NCBI GenBank assembly: GCA_031291645.1
Contig: JARLIQ010000063.1
Coordinates: 1 to 64,000, forward strand
Reading direction: 5' to 3'
Length of the DNA: 64,000 nt
Origin: Caulobacteraceae bacterium
GTDB taxonomy: Bacteria; Pseudomonadota; Alphaproteobacteria; Caulobacterales; Caulobacteraceae
Position numbers and translations under genes: made by a program. Shown piece by piece: positions 36,049-44,690 of the stretch. Every line of letters begins with the position of its first letter. The stretch's first letter is position 1. Under the pieces are notes generated by a model that had not been told where the DNA came from, searched no databases, and saw only the letters and a list, made by a program, of their open reading frames with translations.

Positions 36049-36558
36049 TTATCTATTTCTGTATTCGGCGGCGTATCCCGCCGAATCGACCACGAGAGCG
36101 ACAGGATTTATACGTCCGAACCGCTCTGATAAGTTGTCTACGGTGTCACTATCCACATCCAGTCGAAAAAGACCCCCTTCATCTACTGTCAGGAGCCCGC
36201 GAGCAACCAGCGCCTGGCACTTTCGGCGCACGGTTTCCCGCGGGATGCCGGTCATCTCCGACAGGCTCTGAGCGGAGAGGACGCCTGGCGCATAGCCGGG
36301 CGCACACCTCAGGGCTGCGGCATCCCTGAGGGTGTCCGCCGCGGCGGCGACCAGAAAGGCGCTGAACACAACCCAAGCCTTGTAGTCCTGACCAAAATCC
36401 CGTCCCGCATCCTGCAGGATCGAAAACAGAGCGTTAACGGCTCCATGGAATTGATAGGCCTTGGCCACGGCCACGGACGGATCGAAACCGTCCACAGGCA
36501 ATCCAAGGTCACTGCGGGTCGAAGGCGTCATGCGGATCGATGTGTGACGTTGGCTCAT
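36049..36558 (-). CDS. winged-helix regulator without sensor domain
   Basis: The 169-residue protein has a C-terminal winged helix (LSAQSLSEMTGIPRETVRRKCQALVARGLL near residue 95) like that of Crp/Fnr or MarR proteins, but the N-terminal 90 residues are helical and contain no cyclic-nucleotide domain that I can see. It precedes the NarL-type regulator on the same strand. The long spacer upstream contains palindromes that could be its operator. Confidence 0.75.
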   Translation of the reverse strand: MSQRHTSIRMTPSTRSDLGLPVDGFDPSVAVAKAYQFHGAVNALFSILQDAGRDFGQDYKAWVVFSAFLVAAAADTLRDAAALRCAPGYAPGVLSAQSLSEMTGIPRETVRRKCQALVARGLLTVDEGGLFRLDVDSDTVDNLSERFGRINPVALVVDSAGYAAEYRNR

Positions 36559-37141
36559 ATGGGCATGGTGCGTCAGCGTTGCCGTTCCTTGGAGCCTGAT
36601 TTTCGGGCACGCACCTGCGCAAATGGCGTTGCGTTAACGCAAATGATGAATCTTCACCTCATTTGAGTTAACGACGCCTCTGAATTATCCAGATTTCGCC
36701 AGGGCATGCACATTGGCGGCCGGCATAGCGCGCAACCCAGGCTGGTCTTCCGCCGCCAGTGCGCAGCGATGCAGCCAACAGCGACCATCGACCGATTCGG
36801 CGAGGTTGGTTTCGGCGGGGCGCCCGTAATGGGTTCCGAAGGCCATCTGCGCGAATTGTGGCTAACGGGTAGCGCGCTAAAACTCAGCATGCGGAGGAGG
36901 CCCCGGCGACCTCGATCCCAAGCATGGCGCGGACCATTTCGGAGCTTTTATGGGCGGTAGGCAGCAGCCATATCCGCCTGGCCCGACGAGCGAAGGTCTT
37001 CGCAGCCTTTCGTGCGCGTCTTAGGCCCCTCGATGGCTTTCTACGATGCGGGGCCCCACTGCCCGATCTGGTTGATGGTGTCGTCTGGCGGCCCGCTTTA
37101 CCTACGGCTCTCAGTCTAGGCGTTGACGTGAAAGGCCCGTA
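36559..37141. other. 583-bp divergent region with a palindrome and repeat
   Basis: No gene is supported. TGCGCAAATGGCG (36616-36628) is an exact copy of a 13-mer at 34018-34030. Next comes a perfect 14-bp palindrome TTGCGTTAACGCAA at 36629-36642, then further GCAAATG and CAAATGA half-sites. The cluster lies 60-110 bp before the winged-helix gene and 500 bp before the histidine kinase. Confidence 0.5.
36629..36642. promoter_or_regulatory. palindrome TTGCGTTAACGCAA
   Basis: This perfect 14-bp palindrome immediately follows the repeated 13-mer and is 70 bp upstream of the winged-helix gene, an obvious candidate autoregulatory operator. Confidence 0.5.
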
Positions 37142-39001
37142 ATGCAACCGTTTAGTCCAGAAGATGCCCCCAAGGGTGGCGCGCTCGACTTTTCGATCCT
37201 TGACCTGGTCTCCGCACCGTTCACCCTGCTCAGAGCGGATCATGGCGTGGTCTACGCCAACGCGGAGGCGGCTGCGGTCCTGGGAATCCCAGCCTCCGAG
37301 CTCGTGGGCCGCCGCCTGGGCGACGTCATCACCGATGGCGCGCTGGAAGCCAGTCTATCGAACCTGGCTGCGGGAGCCGTTCGACAGACCGTCGACCTCG
37401 GACCGAAGAACCTGGGCGAAACGTCCGGCGTCCGGGTCGCATTGCGCCGAGGGGGCGGCCTCATCGGGCTGACCTGGCGTGCGCCGGAGGCCGCCCAGCC
37501 CCTCGCACCCACAGCCGAGGGATTTGTGCGACGGATCGGACCGCCCACGGCCCTCCTGAGCCCGGAGGGCCGCTGGCTCGAGGTCAACGAAGCCATGTGC
37601 GCCATCCTGGGTTACGACCGCGATCAACTACTGAAGATCGACCTGACGAGCCTGATCGACGCCGATCCTCCCGCCTCGGAGGTTTGGTCCTCCCTGCGGG
37701 AGAGGGCCGGCGCCGGTGCGCCCGTCGAGGCCGAGTGGCGGCTTCGGCGGGGCGACGGCGCGTCCATATGGGTCCGGGCTAACATGACCATGGCGGACGA
37801 CGCGCCTCTCGGTCCCGCCCCCTACGTCATTAGCCTGAACGACATAACCTCGAGCAAACAGGAGGAAGCGAGGCTGCGCGAAAGCGAGGAGCGTCTGCGC
37901 CTCGTCATCGAGGCTCTGGACGATGTCTTCTGGATTTTCGATCCCGACACCAACGGGCTGGTCTACATCAGCCCTGGCTATGAGAGCCTTTGGGAACAGC
38001 CTCGAACGAGCCTCTACGCCGATCCGGACTCCTTTCTCGACAAGGTCGTCGAAGACGACCGGCAAAGCGTGAGGGAAAGACGGATCCTCCTGGCGGAAGG
38101 ACGACGAGCCGACGTTGACTACCGGATCATCAAGGACGATGGAACCACCCGCTGGATCCACAGCAAGGCCGTTCCGATCCGGGATTCACAGGACGCTCTG
38201 ATCTGCTACGTCGGCATGGCGACCGACGTCACGGAAGCCAGACGAATCCAGCAGTTTCACGATGAAGCCGACCGGCTCGAGACGATGGGTGAGTTCACGG
38301 CGGAACTCGCACACGACTTCAACAACCTTCTCGCGATCATCAATGTAAACGCGGGCCTGCTGCTCGACGAGGGGCTTGAGCCATCGGCGCGGCGCATCGT
38401 CAACAAGATCCTTTCCGCCGCCAAGCTCGGAACCGCAATCACCAGGTCGCTGCTGTCCATCGGCGCAGAACACGCGCTCGATCCCACCATCTGCAACCTG
38501 AACGAGGTGGTGCGGGACAGTTACGAGTTGCTCGCCGCCGCCGTCGGCCCATCCGTCAAGGTTACCGTGCTCGAGGCGCCATTCGAGGTGGCGGTGCTGA
38601 TCGACCCCAACAAGCTGTCGAACGCGCTGCTGAACTTGGCCGTCAACGCGCGGGACGCCATAGCCGGAGAAGGCGAGTTGCGCATTGAGGTCGCCAAGGT
38701 CTGGCTGGCCGAAGACGACCCGGTCGGCGGGGCCTTCAGCCTCCCGCCGGGCCCCTACGGCCTGATCATCCTCTCCGACACCGGATCCGGCATGACGCCG
38801 GAAGTCGCCGCCCGCGCCTTCGAACCCTTCTTCACGACCAAGGCCACCGGCCTGGGAGCGGGCCTGGGCCTGCCCGCGGTCGACAGCTTCGCGCGTCGGT
38901 CGGGCGGCGGCGTGACGATCGAAAGCGCGCCCGGCAAAGGCGCGAGCGTCAAGATCTATCTGCCGCTCGCGGAAGGGGGCCAAGGCTCCGCCTCAGGCTG
39001 A
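37142..39001 (+). CDS. soluble PAS-domain sensor histidine kinase
   Basis: The 619-residue protein has no membrane helix. It carries three PAS-type modules (about residues 10-115, 130-240 and 255-365, the last with YISPGYESLWEQP). A dimerisation domain has the phospho-His in AELAHDFNNLLAI near 388, and the HATPase domain has NLAVNARDAI (N box near 500), DTGSGM (G1) and GAGLGLP (G2). It should autophosphorylate in response to a cytosolic signal. It has no receiver domain, so the NarL-type protein at 35312 is a candidate partner. Confidence 0.93.
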   Translation: MQPFSPEDAPKGGALDFSILDLVSAPFTLLRADHGVVYANAEAAAVLGIPASELVGRRLGDVITDGALEASLSNLAAGAVRQTVDLGPKNLGETSGVRVALRRGGGLIGLTWRAPEAAQPLAPTAEGFVRRIGPPTALLSPEGRWLEVNEAMCAILGYDRDQLLKIDLTSLIDADPPASEVWSSLRERAGAGAPVEAEWRLRRGDGASIWVRANMTMADDAPLGPAPYVISLNDITSSKQEEARLRESEERLRLVIEALDDVFWIFDPDTNGLVYISPGYESLWEQPRTSLYADPDSFLDKVVEDDRQSVRERRILLAEGRRADVDYRIIKDDGTTRWIHSKAVPIRDSQDALICYVGMATDVTEARRIQQFHDEADRLETMGEFTAELAHDFNNLLAIINVNAGLLLDEGLEPSARRIVNKILSAAKLGTAITRSLLSIGAEHALDPTICNLNEVVRDSYELLAAAVGPSVKVTVLEAPFEVAVLIDPNKLSNALLNLAVNARDAIAGEGELRIEVAKVWLAEDDPVGGAFSLPPGPYGLIILSDTGSGMTPEVAARAFEPFFTTKATGLGAGLGLPAVDSFARRSGGGVTIESAPGKGASVKIYLPLAEGGQGSASG

Positions 39002-39338
39002 CGGCTGGGCCGACAGGGCGGCAAGGCGGCCTCCAGACCGGCCCCCACCGCCTGGCCGCTCAACTTGAGCGCGTGACGGCCAAAATGAGCGATACGCCGC
39101 CCCTGCCCCGCCCGGCGCCCGCCTAAGCTTCGCCATGAGGTGAGCGGGTGTAGAGGCGCTGGCGCGGTCTTGAATTCGGGGCGCGGCATGGCGGCGTTCC
39201 TTAGAGTCGAAGCGGCGAGGGCCGCCGTAAACGCGGCCCATCATCCTTCGCGCCGGCCGCGACACTCGCGTCGCGACGGCTCAGCCCGACGGCGCGGACC
39301 TGGCCTGCCATCTCGACCAGTCAATCGACGGCGGCCCG
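39002..39338. other. 337-bp gap, no gene seen
   Basis: Open frames here are GC-skew shadows without ribosome sites. The only structure I see is a short palindrome CGCTCAA-C-TTGAGCG at 39057-39071, perhaps an operator for the tyrosine kinase gene. Confidence 0.4.
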
Positions 39339-41600
39339 ATGAATTTCACCAGCTACACCCTCGCGCCGTCCACCAGGACCAGCGAACTTGAACGCGGCGA
39401 CACGCTGCACCGATGGCTTGTGGTGTTCCGCAGCCGCTCGAGGCTCTTCGCCTGCGTAGCCCTTGTCATCATCGCCTCTTCAGCGCTGGTCACCCTCCAA
39501 GTGACGCCGCGCTACACCGCGACCTCCCGCGTTATGATCGACCCGCGCCACCACGAGGTCTCGGACATCCCAGACGTGCTGGGCGGACTGGGGAACGACA
39601 GCAACATCATCGACACCGAGGTGCGCATCCTTGAATCACGCTCGCTGGCCGAGCGTGTGGTCGCCGCCCAGAAGCTTGATCAGGACCCCGAGTTCAACGC
39701 GGCGCTCCGCCGCCCGAGCGCAGCGCGAGCCGCGCTGGCCGGGCTGATCGGCGAGCTTGACCTCTTCGGACCGACGCCGCCGCAGGTGGACGCGCGGCTG
39801 CAGGCGCTCGAAGCCCACGAGGCCGTCGTCGACGCGGCCCTCTCCAGGCTGAAGGTCCACCGCGCGGGCCTGACCTTCGTCATCGACATCAGCTTCCAGT
39901 CGGAAGATCCCGCCAAGGCCGCCCGGATCGCCAACGCCTTCGCGAACCTCTACCTGACCCAGCAGCTCCAAGAGAAATATGAGGCGACCCAGCAGGCCAC
40001 CCTCTGGATCGAACACCGTCTCGCCGATCTGCAGCCCAAGGTCGCGGCCGCCGCCACGGCGGTGGAGACCTACAAGGCGCAGCACGGACTTCTGGAGACG
40101 GTCGGCTCCACGTTGACCCAGCAGGAAGTGTCCAACCTCAACGATCAGCTGGCGGTGGCGCAGGCCGCCGAAGCGGCCGCCGAAGCCAGACTCCAGACCG
40201 CCCAGCAGGCGCTGGCGTCAGGCGCGGACGGCCAGAATCTCAGCGGCCCGCTCAACTCCCCCACGGTCATCCAGCTGAGGAGTCAGGGCGCAGAGCTCAG
40301 CGGCAGGCTCGCCGCGCTTCAATCCAGGTACGGGCCGGCCCATCCCGAAGTCCAAAGGGCCGCGCGGGCGTTGGCCGACAACGTCGCGCAGATCCACAGT
40401 GAGGTCGCGCGCCAACTGTCCAGCCTGAAGTCCGAAGAAGAGATCGCCCGCGGCCGCGTCGCCTCCCTGCAGGGGAGCCTCGATCACGCCAAGGCCACCC
40501 TGGCCGGCAATGGCGCCGCCTCCGTCGAACTCGCGGACCTGCAGCGGCAGGCGAGCGCCATCAGCAGTCTTTACGACAGCCTGCTCAACCGCGTTCAACA
40601 GACAACCGCCAGCCAGGGTGACGAGACGCCGGACTCGCGGGTCATCTCGCTCGCCAAGTCGCCGACAGCGCCGAGCTATCCGAGCATCGGTTTGAACTTG
40701 GCTCTCGGCCTGCTGCTCGGCCTGGCCGGCGGTACGGCCTCGGTTCTTCTCGCGGAATCCCTCGACAGCGGCCTCGCCACCTCCGCCGACGTGGAGCGCG
40801 CCCTGTCGGCGCCGCACCTAGGCGCAATCCCCGCGCTCAACAGCACGCTGACCGGAAAGCCCGTCCGGACCACGCCGGAGACCTACGTGGTCGAGAGACC
40901 GCTCTCCACCTTCGCGGAAGCCTTTCGCAACCTGCGAACCTCGATCCAGTTCTCGAAGATCGACACGAAGGTCAAGGTCATCCTGGTCACCTCCTCCCTG
41001 CCTGGAGAGGGCAAGACCACCACGGCCTTCTGCCTCGGCCGGTCCATGGGCCTATCGGGCTCCCGGGTAGTGGTGGTGGATTGCGACCTCCATCGCCGCG
41101 GCGTCAACCGTCTCCTCGACGTGGAGCCGTCGGTCGGCCTGGTCGAGGTGCTGCAAGGCTCGGCGAGCCTTGATGAGGCGCTGGTGCTGGACGAGCCCAG
41201 CGGCGCCTGGTTCCTTCCACAGGCGCGGACACGCCATACGCCTCGCGATCTCTTCGGATCCCAGGCGATGGACCGGCTGTTGGCGGAGCTGCGCGATCGT
41301 TTCGATCTCGTCCTGCTCGACACCGCCCCGGTGCTGCCGATCGCCGACACGCGCGTGCTGGCGCCGAAGGCCGACGTCGTGGTCTTCCTCGCCAAATGGC
41401 GGACGACCCCCATCAAGGCGGTCACGCTCGCCTTGGGCCTTCTGACCTCGGTCGGCGCGGACATTGCGGGCGTGGCGCTGACGCTGGTCGACGCCAAGAG
41501 GCACGCCAAGTACGGCTACGGCGACGGCAGCTACTATTATTACCGGGCTTACCGCAGCTACCGGCCCTATCCGACCGGGCAGAACGAAAACGTATTGTGA
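39339..41600 (+). CDS. Wzc/ExoP-type tyrosine autokinase
   Basis: The 753-residue protein has the layout of a polysaccharide co-polymerase. There is a first membrane helix near residue 35-53, a Wzz periplasmic domain with long coiled coils, a second helix near 447-468, then a cytoplasmic BY-kinase. The kinase has Walker A SSLPGEGKTTTA near 551, Walker A' VVVVDCDLHR and Walker B LVLLDTAPV. The C-terminus has a tyrosine cluster (YGYGDGSYYYYRAYRSYRP) for autophosphorylation. Such proteins control the length and export of exopolysaccharide. No glycosyltransferase, Wza or Wzx gene is adjacent. Confidence 0.93.
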   Translation: MNFTSYTLAPSTRTSELERGDTLHRWLVVFRSRSRLFACVALVIIASSALVTLQVTPRYTATSRVMIDPRHHEVSDIPDVLGGLGNDSNIIDTEVRILESRSLAERVVAAQKLDQDPEFNAALRRPSAARAALAGLIGELDLFGPTPPQVDARLQALEAHEAVVDAALSRLKVHRAGLTFVIDISFQSEDPAKAARIANAFANLYLTQQLQEKYEATQQATLWIEHRLADLQPKVAAAATAVETYKAQHGLLETVGSTLTQQEVSNLNDQLAVAQAAEAAAEARLQTAQQALASGADGQNLSGPLNSPTVIQLRSQGAELSGRLAALQSRYGPAHPEVQRAARALADNVAQIHSEVARQLSSLKSEEEIARGRVASLQGSLDHAKATLAGNGAASVELADLQRQASAISSLYDSLLNRVQQTTASQGDETPDSRVISLAKSPTAPSYPSIGLNLALGLLLGLAGGTASVLLAESLDSGLATSADVERALSAPHLGAIPALNSTLTGKPVRTTPETYVVERPLSTFAEAFRNLRTSIQFSKIDTKVKVILVTSSLPGEGKTTTAFCLGRSMGLSGSRVVVVDCDLHRRGVNRLLDVEPSVGLVEVLQGSASLDEALVLDEPSGAWFLPQARTRHTPRDLFGSQAMDRLLAELRDRFDLVLLDTAPVLPIADTRVLAPKADVVVFLAKWRTTPIKAVTLALGLLTSVGADIAGVALTLVDAKRHAKYGYGDGSYYYYRAYRSYRPYPTGQNENVL

Positions 41601-41652
41601 GGGCCTCGGCGCGCGGACGCGGCGGTGAGCGATCCGTGGGCGGACTCGTCGA

Positions 41653-41997
41653 TCAGAGCGTTCGCGGGGCCGAGGGCCGGGGCCCGCCTTTGGTCACCCT
41701 CAGCCCCTCCAGCCCAAATCGCTGGAAGCGCGCCACCCAGCCGTCGAGTTCGGCCTGGCCGAGGTCGTAGGCCAGCCGCGCGTCGTCGAAGCTGATCAGG
41801 CCGATCTGTATCGCTCGCGCGACGGAGGCCTTACGCTGCGGCGTCCAGCGCAGACAGCCTCTCAGGGGCAGGCCCTGGAACCACGGATCGGCGACCGGGC
41901 GCGGCGCGTAGGACCGGGCCGCTCGGCTCTGGCCTGCGCCAGTAGACGACGCGCTCGCAATACCGAATGAAGAGCAAGCCACCGCATCGTCAGCCAT
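41653..41997 (-). CDS. DUF1153 (SciP-like) protein
   Basis: The C-terminal 55 residues (LRWTPQRKASVARAIQIGLISF, then FQRFGLEGLRVTK) match DUF1153, the helix-turn-helix family of the CtrA inhibitor SciP. SciP of Caulobacter is about 90 residues; this protein has 114 from the ATG at 41997, with a different Ala/Ser-rich N-terminus. It is probably a paralogue rather than SciP itself. It is convergent with the tyrosine kinase gene and may regulate nearby genes. Confidence 0.75.
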   Translation of the reverse strand: MADDAVACSSFGIASASSTGAGQSRAARSYAPRPVADPWFQGLPLRGCLRWTPQRKASVARAIQIGLISFDDARLAYDLGQAELDGWVARFQRFGLEGLRVTKGGPRPSAPRTL

Positions 41998-42172
41998 CGA
42001 CGTCCGCCCCAACTCAAAACCGGCACGCTTCGCGCCGCAATCTGAACTCGGGAAGGCTAGTGCAAGTCCGATTCTATTCGCCAGGACACAAGCCGCCCAC
42101 TCTGAGCGGTCTGGGCTCAAAAGGGGATAGATGGATATAGAAGCGACGCCGGGGTGAGGAAATCATCCGGTC

Positions 42173-42637
42173 ATGCTCAGGATACTGAATCAGATCCTCC
42201 GTATAACCCCCTCGACGGGGCGACAATATGAGCTTCCGCCATCGCCGCTGACCTCCAGCGCGCCCGACACCCGGCCCGGGGGACGCCGACGTCCGTGGGC
42301 TCACCTGGAGGCCGACCTGCCAGCCGAGGACGATCCCTGGAGCCCGGAAAACTATGCGAGGGCCTTGGACGAGGCCCGGATCGCCGCCGTCCGCCGTGCG
42401 GATCTGTTGAGCGACGCCCTTTGCGAACGGGACGATGAGATCGAACGGCTCAAGGCGAAGCTGGCGACATTCGAAGCGGCGCGCCAAGACGCTGGCGGTC
42501 CGATCGAGGTTGACGACCTGGACCGGCTGAGCGAACGCCTGGACGCCCTGCGCGACAGCCTCGCGCGCTCCTTGCGTGACATGCGCGCCGGCATGGAAAG
42601 GCGCATCGACACCGCCAAGCAGGGCCGCGCCGTCTGA
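42173..42637 (+). CDS. hypothetical protein with coiled coil
   Basis: The 154-residue protein has a proline-rich first third and then a charged helix (RADLLSDALCERDDEIERLKAKLA near 85) that should form a coiled coil, followed by a second helical stretch with DDLDRLSERLDALRDSLA. No known family is recognised. The ribosome site is weak (AGGA 13 nt before the ATG). Confidence 0.55.
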   Translation: MLRILNQILRITPSTGRQYELPPSPLTSSAPDTRPGGRRRPWAHLEADLPAEDDPWSPENYARALDEARIAAVRRADLLSDALCERDDEIERLKAKLATFEAARQDAGGPIEVDDLDRLSERLDALRDSLARSLRDMRAGMERRIDTAKQGRAV

Positions 42638-42731
42638 TGCCCTGATCGAGGCGCCGTTGGCCGGCCACGCGGGTTCATGTCTGGCCCGCGGACTGGACGC
42701 GCGTTGACCGGGCCCTTACATATCGCTCGGT

Positions 42732-43343
42732 ATGGAAACGCAGACAGCAACAACGCTGCGCGGTCGCCCTCGGGAGTTTTGCACCGAGGAAGCCCTGGCG
42801 GCGGCCCTGAGGGTATTCTGGAGCAAGGGCTACGAAGGCGCCTCGCTGACGGAACTGACCCAGGCGATGGGCGTCACCCGGCCTAGCCTCTACGCGGCGT
42901 TCGGGAACAAGGAATCCCTGTTCCGCAAGGCGCTCGACCTCTACGAACGCGACAAGCTGGCCTACGTCTCGGCGGCGCTCGAGGCGCCGACGGCGCGAGG
43001 GGTGGCCGAGCGGCTGCTGCACGGCGCCTTGGCCATGCAGACCTCGGGGACGGACCCCAAGGGCTGTCTCGGCGTGATCAGTTCGGTGGCCTGCGGCGCC
43101 GAGGCGGAGTCGATCAAGGCCGAGGTGCTGGCCCGGCGAAAGTCGTCGGACGCGGCGCTATTAGCGCGGATGGAGCGCGCCAAGGCGGACGGCGACCTGC
43201 CTGAACACATCGCACCGGCCGAACTCGTCCGCTACCTGAGCGCCGTGCTCCAGGGGCTCTGCATCCAGGCGGGCTCGGGCGCCTCGGCAACGGAGCTTCA
43301 CGGCCTGGTCGAGACAACCCTGGGGTTGTGGCCGGGCCGCTGA
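42732..43343 (+). CDS. TetR family regulator of the RND operon
   Basis: The 203-residue protein has a TetR DNA-binding domain at about residues 18-62 (ALRVFWSKGYEGASLTELTQAMGVTRPSLYAAFGNKESLF) and a TetR_C-type domain containing DPKGCLGVIS. It lies 128 bp before an RND efflux operon on the same strand, so it is the likely repressor of that operon. TACCGAT-type sites occur in the spacer to the adaptor gene. Confidence 0.92.
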   Translation: METQTATTLRGRPREFCTEEALAAALRVFWSKGYEGASLTELTQAMGVTRPSLYAAFGNKESLFRKALDLYERDKLAYVSAALEAPTARGVAERLLHGALAMQTSGTDPKGCLGVISSVACGAEAESIKAEVLARRKSSDAALLARMERAKADGDLPEHIAPAELVRYLSAVLQGLCIQAGSGASATELHGLVETTLGLWPGR

Positions 43344-43413
43344 GTCGCCCAGAAATAATTTCCTACCGATCGATAGCCAAAGCCTTGACGCACTGCAACA
43401 TCGCCCCATATCC

Positions 43414-43430
43414 GTACCGATTGGTATAAA
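43414..43430 (+). promoter_or_regulatory. candidate operator/promoter of the efflux operon
   Basis: The palindrome TACC-GATT-GGTA (43415-43426) overlaps a TATAAA box at 43425-43430. A related TACCGATCGATAG lies upstream near 43364. The TetR protein encoded just before is the likely ligand. Confidence 0.45.
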
Positions 43431-43471
43431 ATGGGGTGGCGGGTTGGCCGCTCCGGTTTACGGGGATATCG

Positions 43472-44620
43472 ATGTCCAACGCACCCCTCGCCGGCCGGCT
43501 TGCGGCCCTGCTCGCAGTCCTTTTCCTGACTGGATGCGACGCAGTCGCCCGGTCGCCTGCGCCACCCGCGCCGCCAACCGTAGTCGAGGTCGCCAAGGTC
43601 GAAATCCAGCCTCTGCGGGCGTGGGACGACTTCACGGGCCGGCTCGAAGCCGTCGATAATGTGGACCTGCGCGCCCGGGTGTCGGGCCAGATCGTCGCGA
43701 CCCCCTTCGTCGAGGGCGCGCGCGTGCGCAAAGGGCAGCTTCTCTTCCAGATCGATCCCCGCCCGTTCCAGGCCGAGGTCGACCGGCTGACCGCCCAGGT
43801 CCAGCGGGCCCGGGCGACGGCGCAGCTCGCGTCGGCGGACGACGATCGCGGCCAGCGGCTCGTAGCGCAGAACGCGATCGCCAAGGAGGAGGCCGAACGC
43901 CTCGCCTCCGAGGCCCGGTCGGCCCAGGCCGATCTCGGCGCCGCCGAGGCCTCGCTGCGGGCCGCCGAGCTCAACCTGTCCTTCACGCGGGTCACCTCGC
44001 CCATCGACGGACGCGTGTCCAAGGCCATGATCACCCGCGGAAACCTGGTCACGCCGGCAGACCTGCTGACCACCGTCGTATCGGACACGCCGATCTACGC
44101 CGCCTTCAACACCGACGAGCAGACCTACCTCAAGTACGCCGCCGCCCAGAGAGGCGGGAACGAGCCGGTCTACATGGGTCTGATGACCGAGCAGGGGTTC
44201 CCGCACGCCGGTAAGCTGCATTTCCTGGACAACGCGGTGGACGCCCGCAGTGGCACGATCAGCGGCCGTGCGGTGTTCGACAACGCCGACGGCGCGCTCA
44301 CGCCGGGCCTCTTCGCCCGGATCCGGCTGATGAGCAACGACGTGAAGCCGGCGACGCTCGTGCCCGAGCAGGCGCTGGGCGCCGATCTCGGCAAGCGTTT
44401 CGTCCTGGTGCTGGGGGCCGGCGACCACGTCGAGTACCGGCCGGTGACCCTCGGCCGCGCGGTCGGGGAATATCACATCGTGCTTTCCGGCCTGCAGCCC
44501 GGCGACACCATCGTCGTCTCCGGCCTGCAGAAGGTGAAGCCCGGCGACGTCGTCGCGGCGCGGCCAAGCGCCGTGCGCCTGAGCCGGTCCGATCTGGCGG
44601 CCCTCGCCGCGGTCAGCTGA
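43472..44620 (+). CDS. RND efflux periplasmic adaptor lipoprotein
   Basis: From the ATG at 43472 the protein has 382 residues. The signal peptide ends in the lipobox LFLTGC, so it is lipid-anchored. The MexA/AcrA pattern follows: biotinyl-lipoyl-like (VDLRARVSGQIVATPFVEGARVRKGQLLFQIDPRPF), an alpha hairpin (QLASADDDRGQRLVAQ), and a beta-barrel segment (FTRVTSPIDGRVSK). It links pump and outer-membrane channel and is the first gene of the operon. Confidence 0.95.
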   Translation: MSNAPLAGRLAALLAVLFLTGCDAVARSPAPPAPPTVVEVAKVEIQPLRAWDDFTGRLEAVDNVDLRARVSGQIVATPFVEGARVRKGQLLFQIDPRPFQAEVDRLTAQVQRARATAQLASADDDRGQRLVAQNAIAKEEAERLASEARSAQADLGAAEASLRAAELNLSFTRVTSPIDGRVSKAMITRGNLVTPADLLTTVVSDTPIYAAFNTDEQTYLKYAAAQRGGNEPVYMGLMTEQGFPHAGKLHFLDNAVDARSGTISGRAVFDNADGALTPGLFARIRLMSNDVKPATLVPEQALGADLGKRFVLVLGAGDHVEYRPVTLGRAVGEYHIVLSGLQPGDTIVVSGLQKVKPGDVVAARPSAVRLSRSDLAALAAVS

Positions 44621-44690
44621 ACGCCGCGTCCCTGTCGACTGTCCCCGGCCGCGCCGCCGGCCGCCTGCCACATCCCTCACCGGGGCCCCA

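Noticed and set aside
36706-37243. Open frames between winged-helix and kinase genes
   Set aside because: Arg-rich composition, no ribosome sites, overlapping on both strands; more likely regulatory DNA.
37142-42637. Exopolysaccharide or holdfast biosynthesis locus
   Set aside because: Only a Wzc-type kinase is present; glycosyltransferases, flippase, polymerase and export proteins are all missing.
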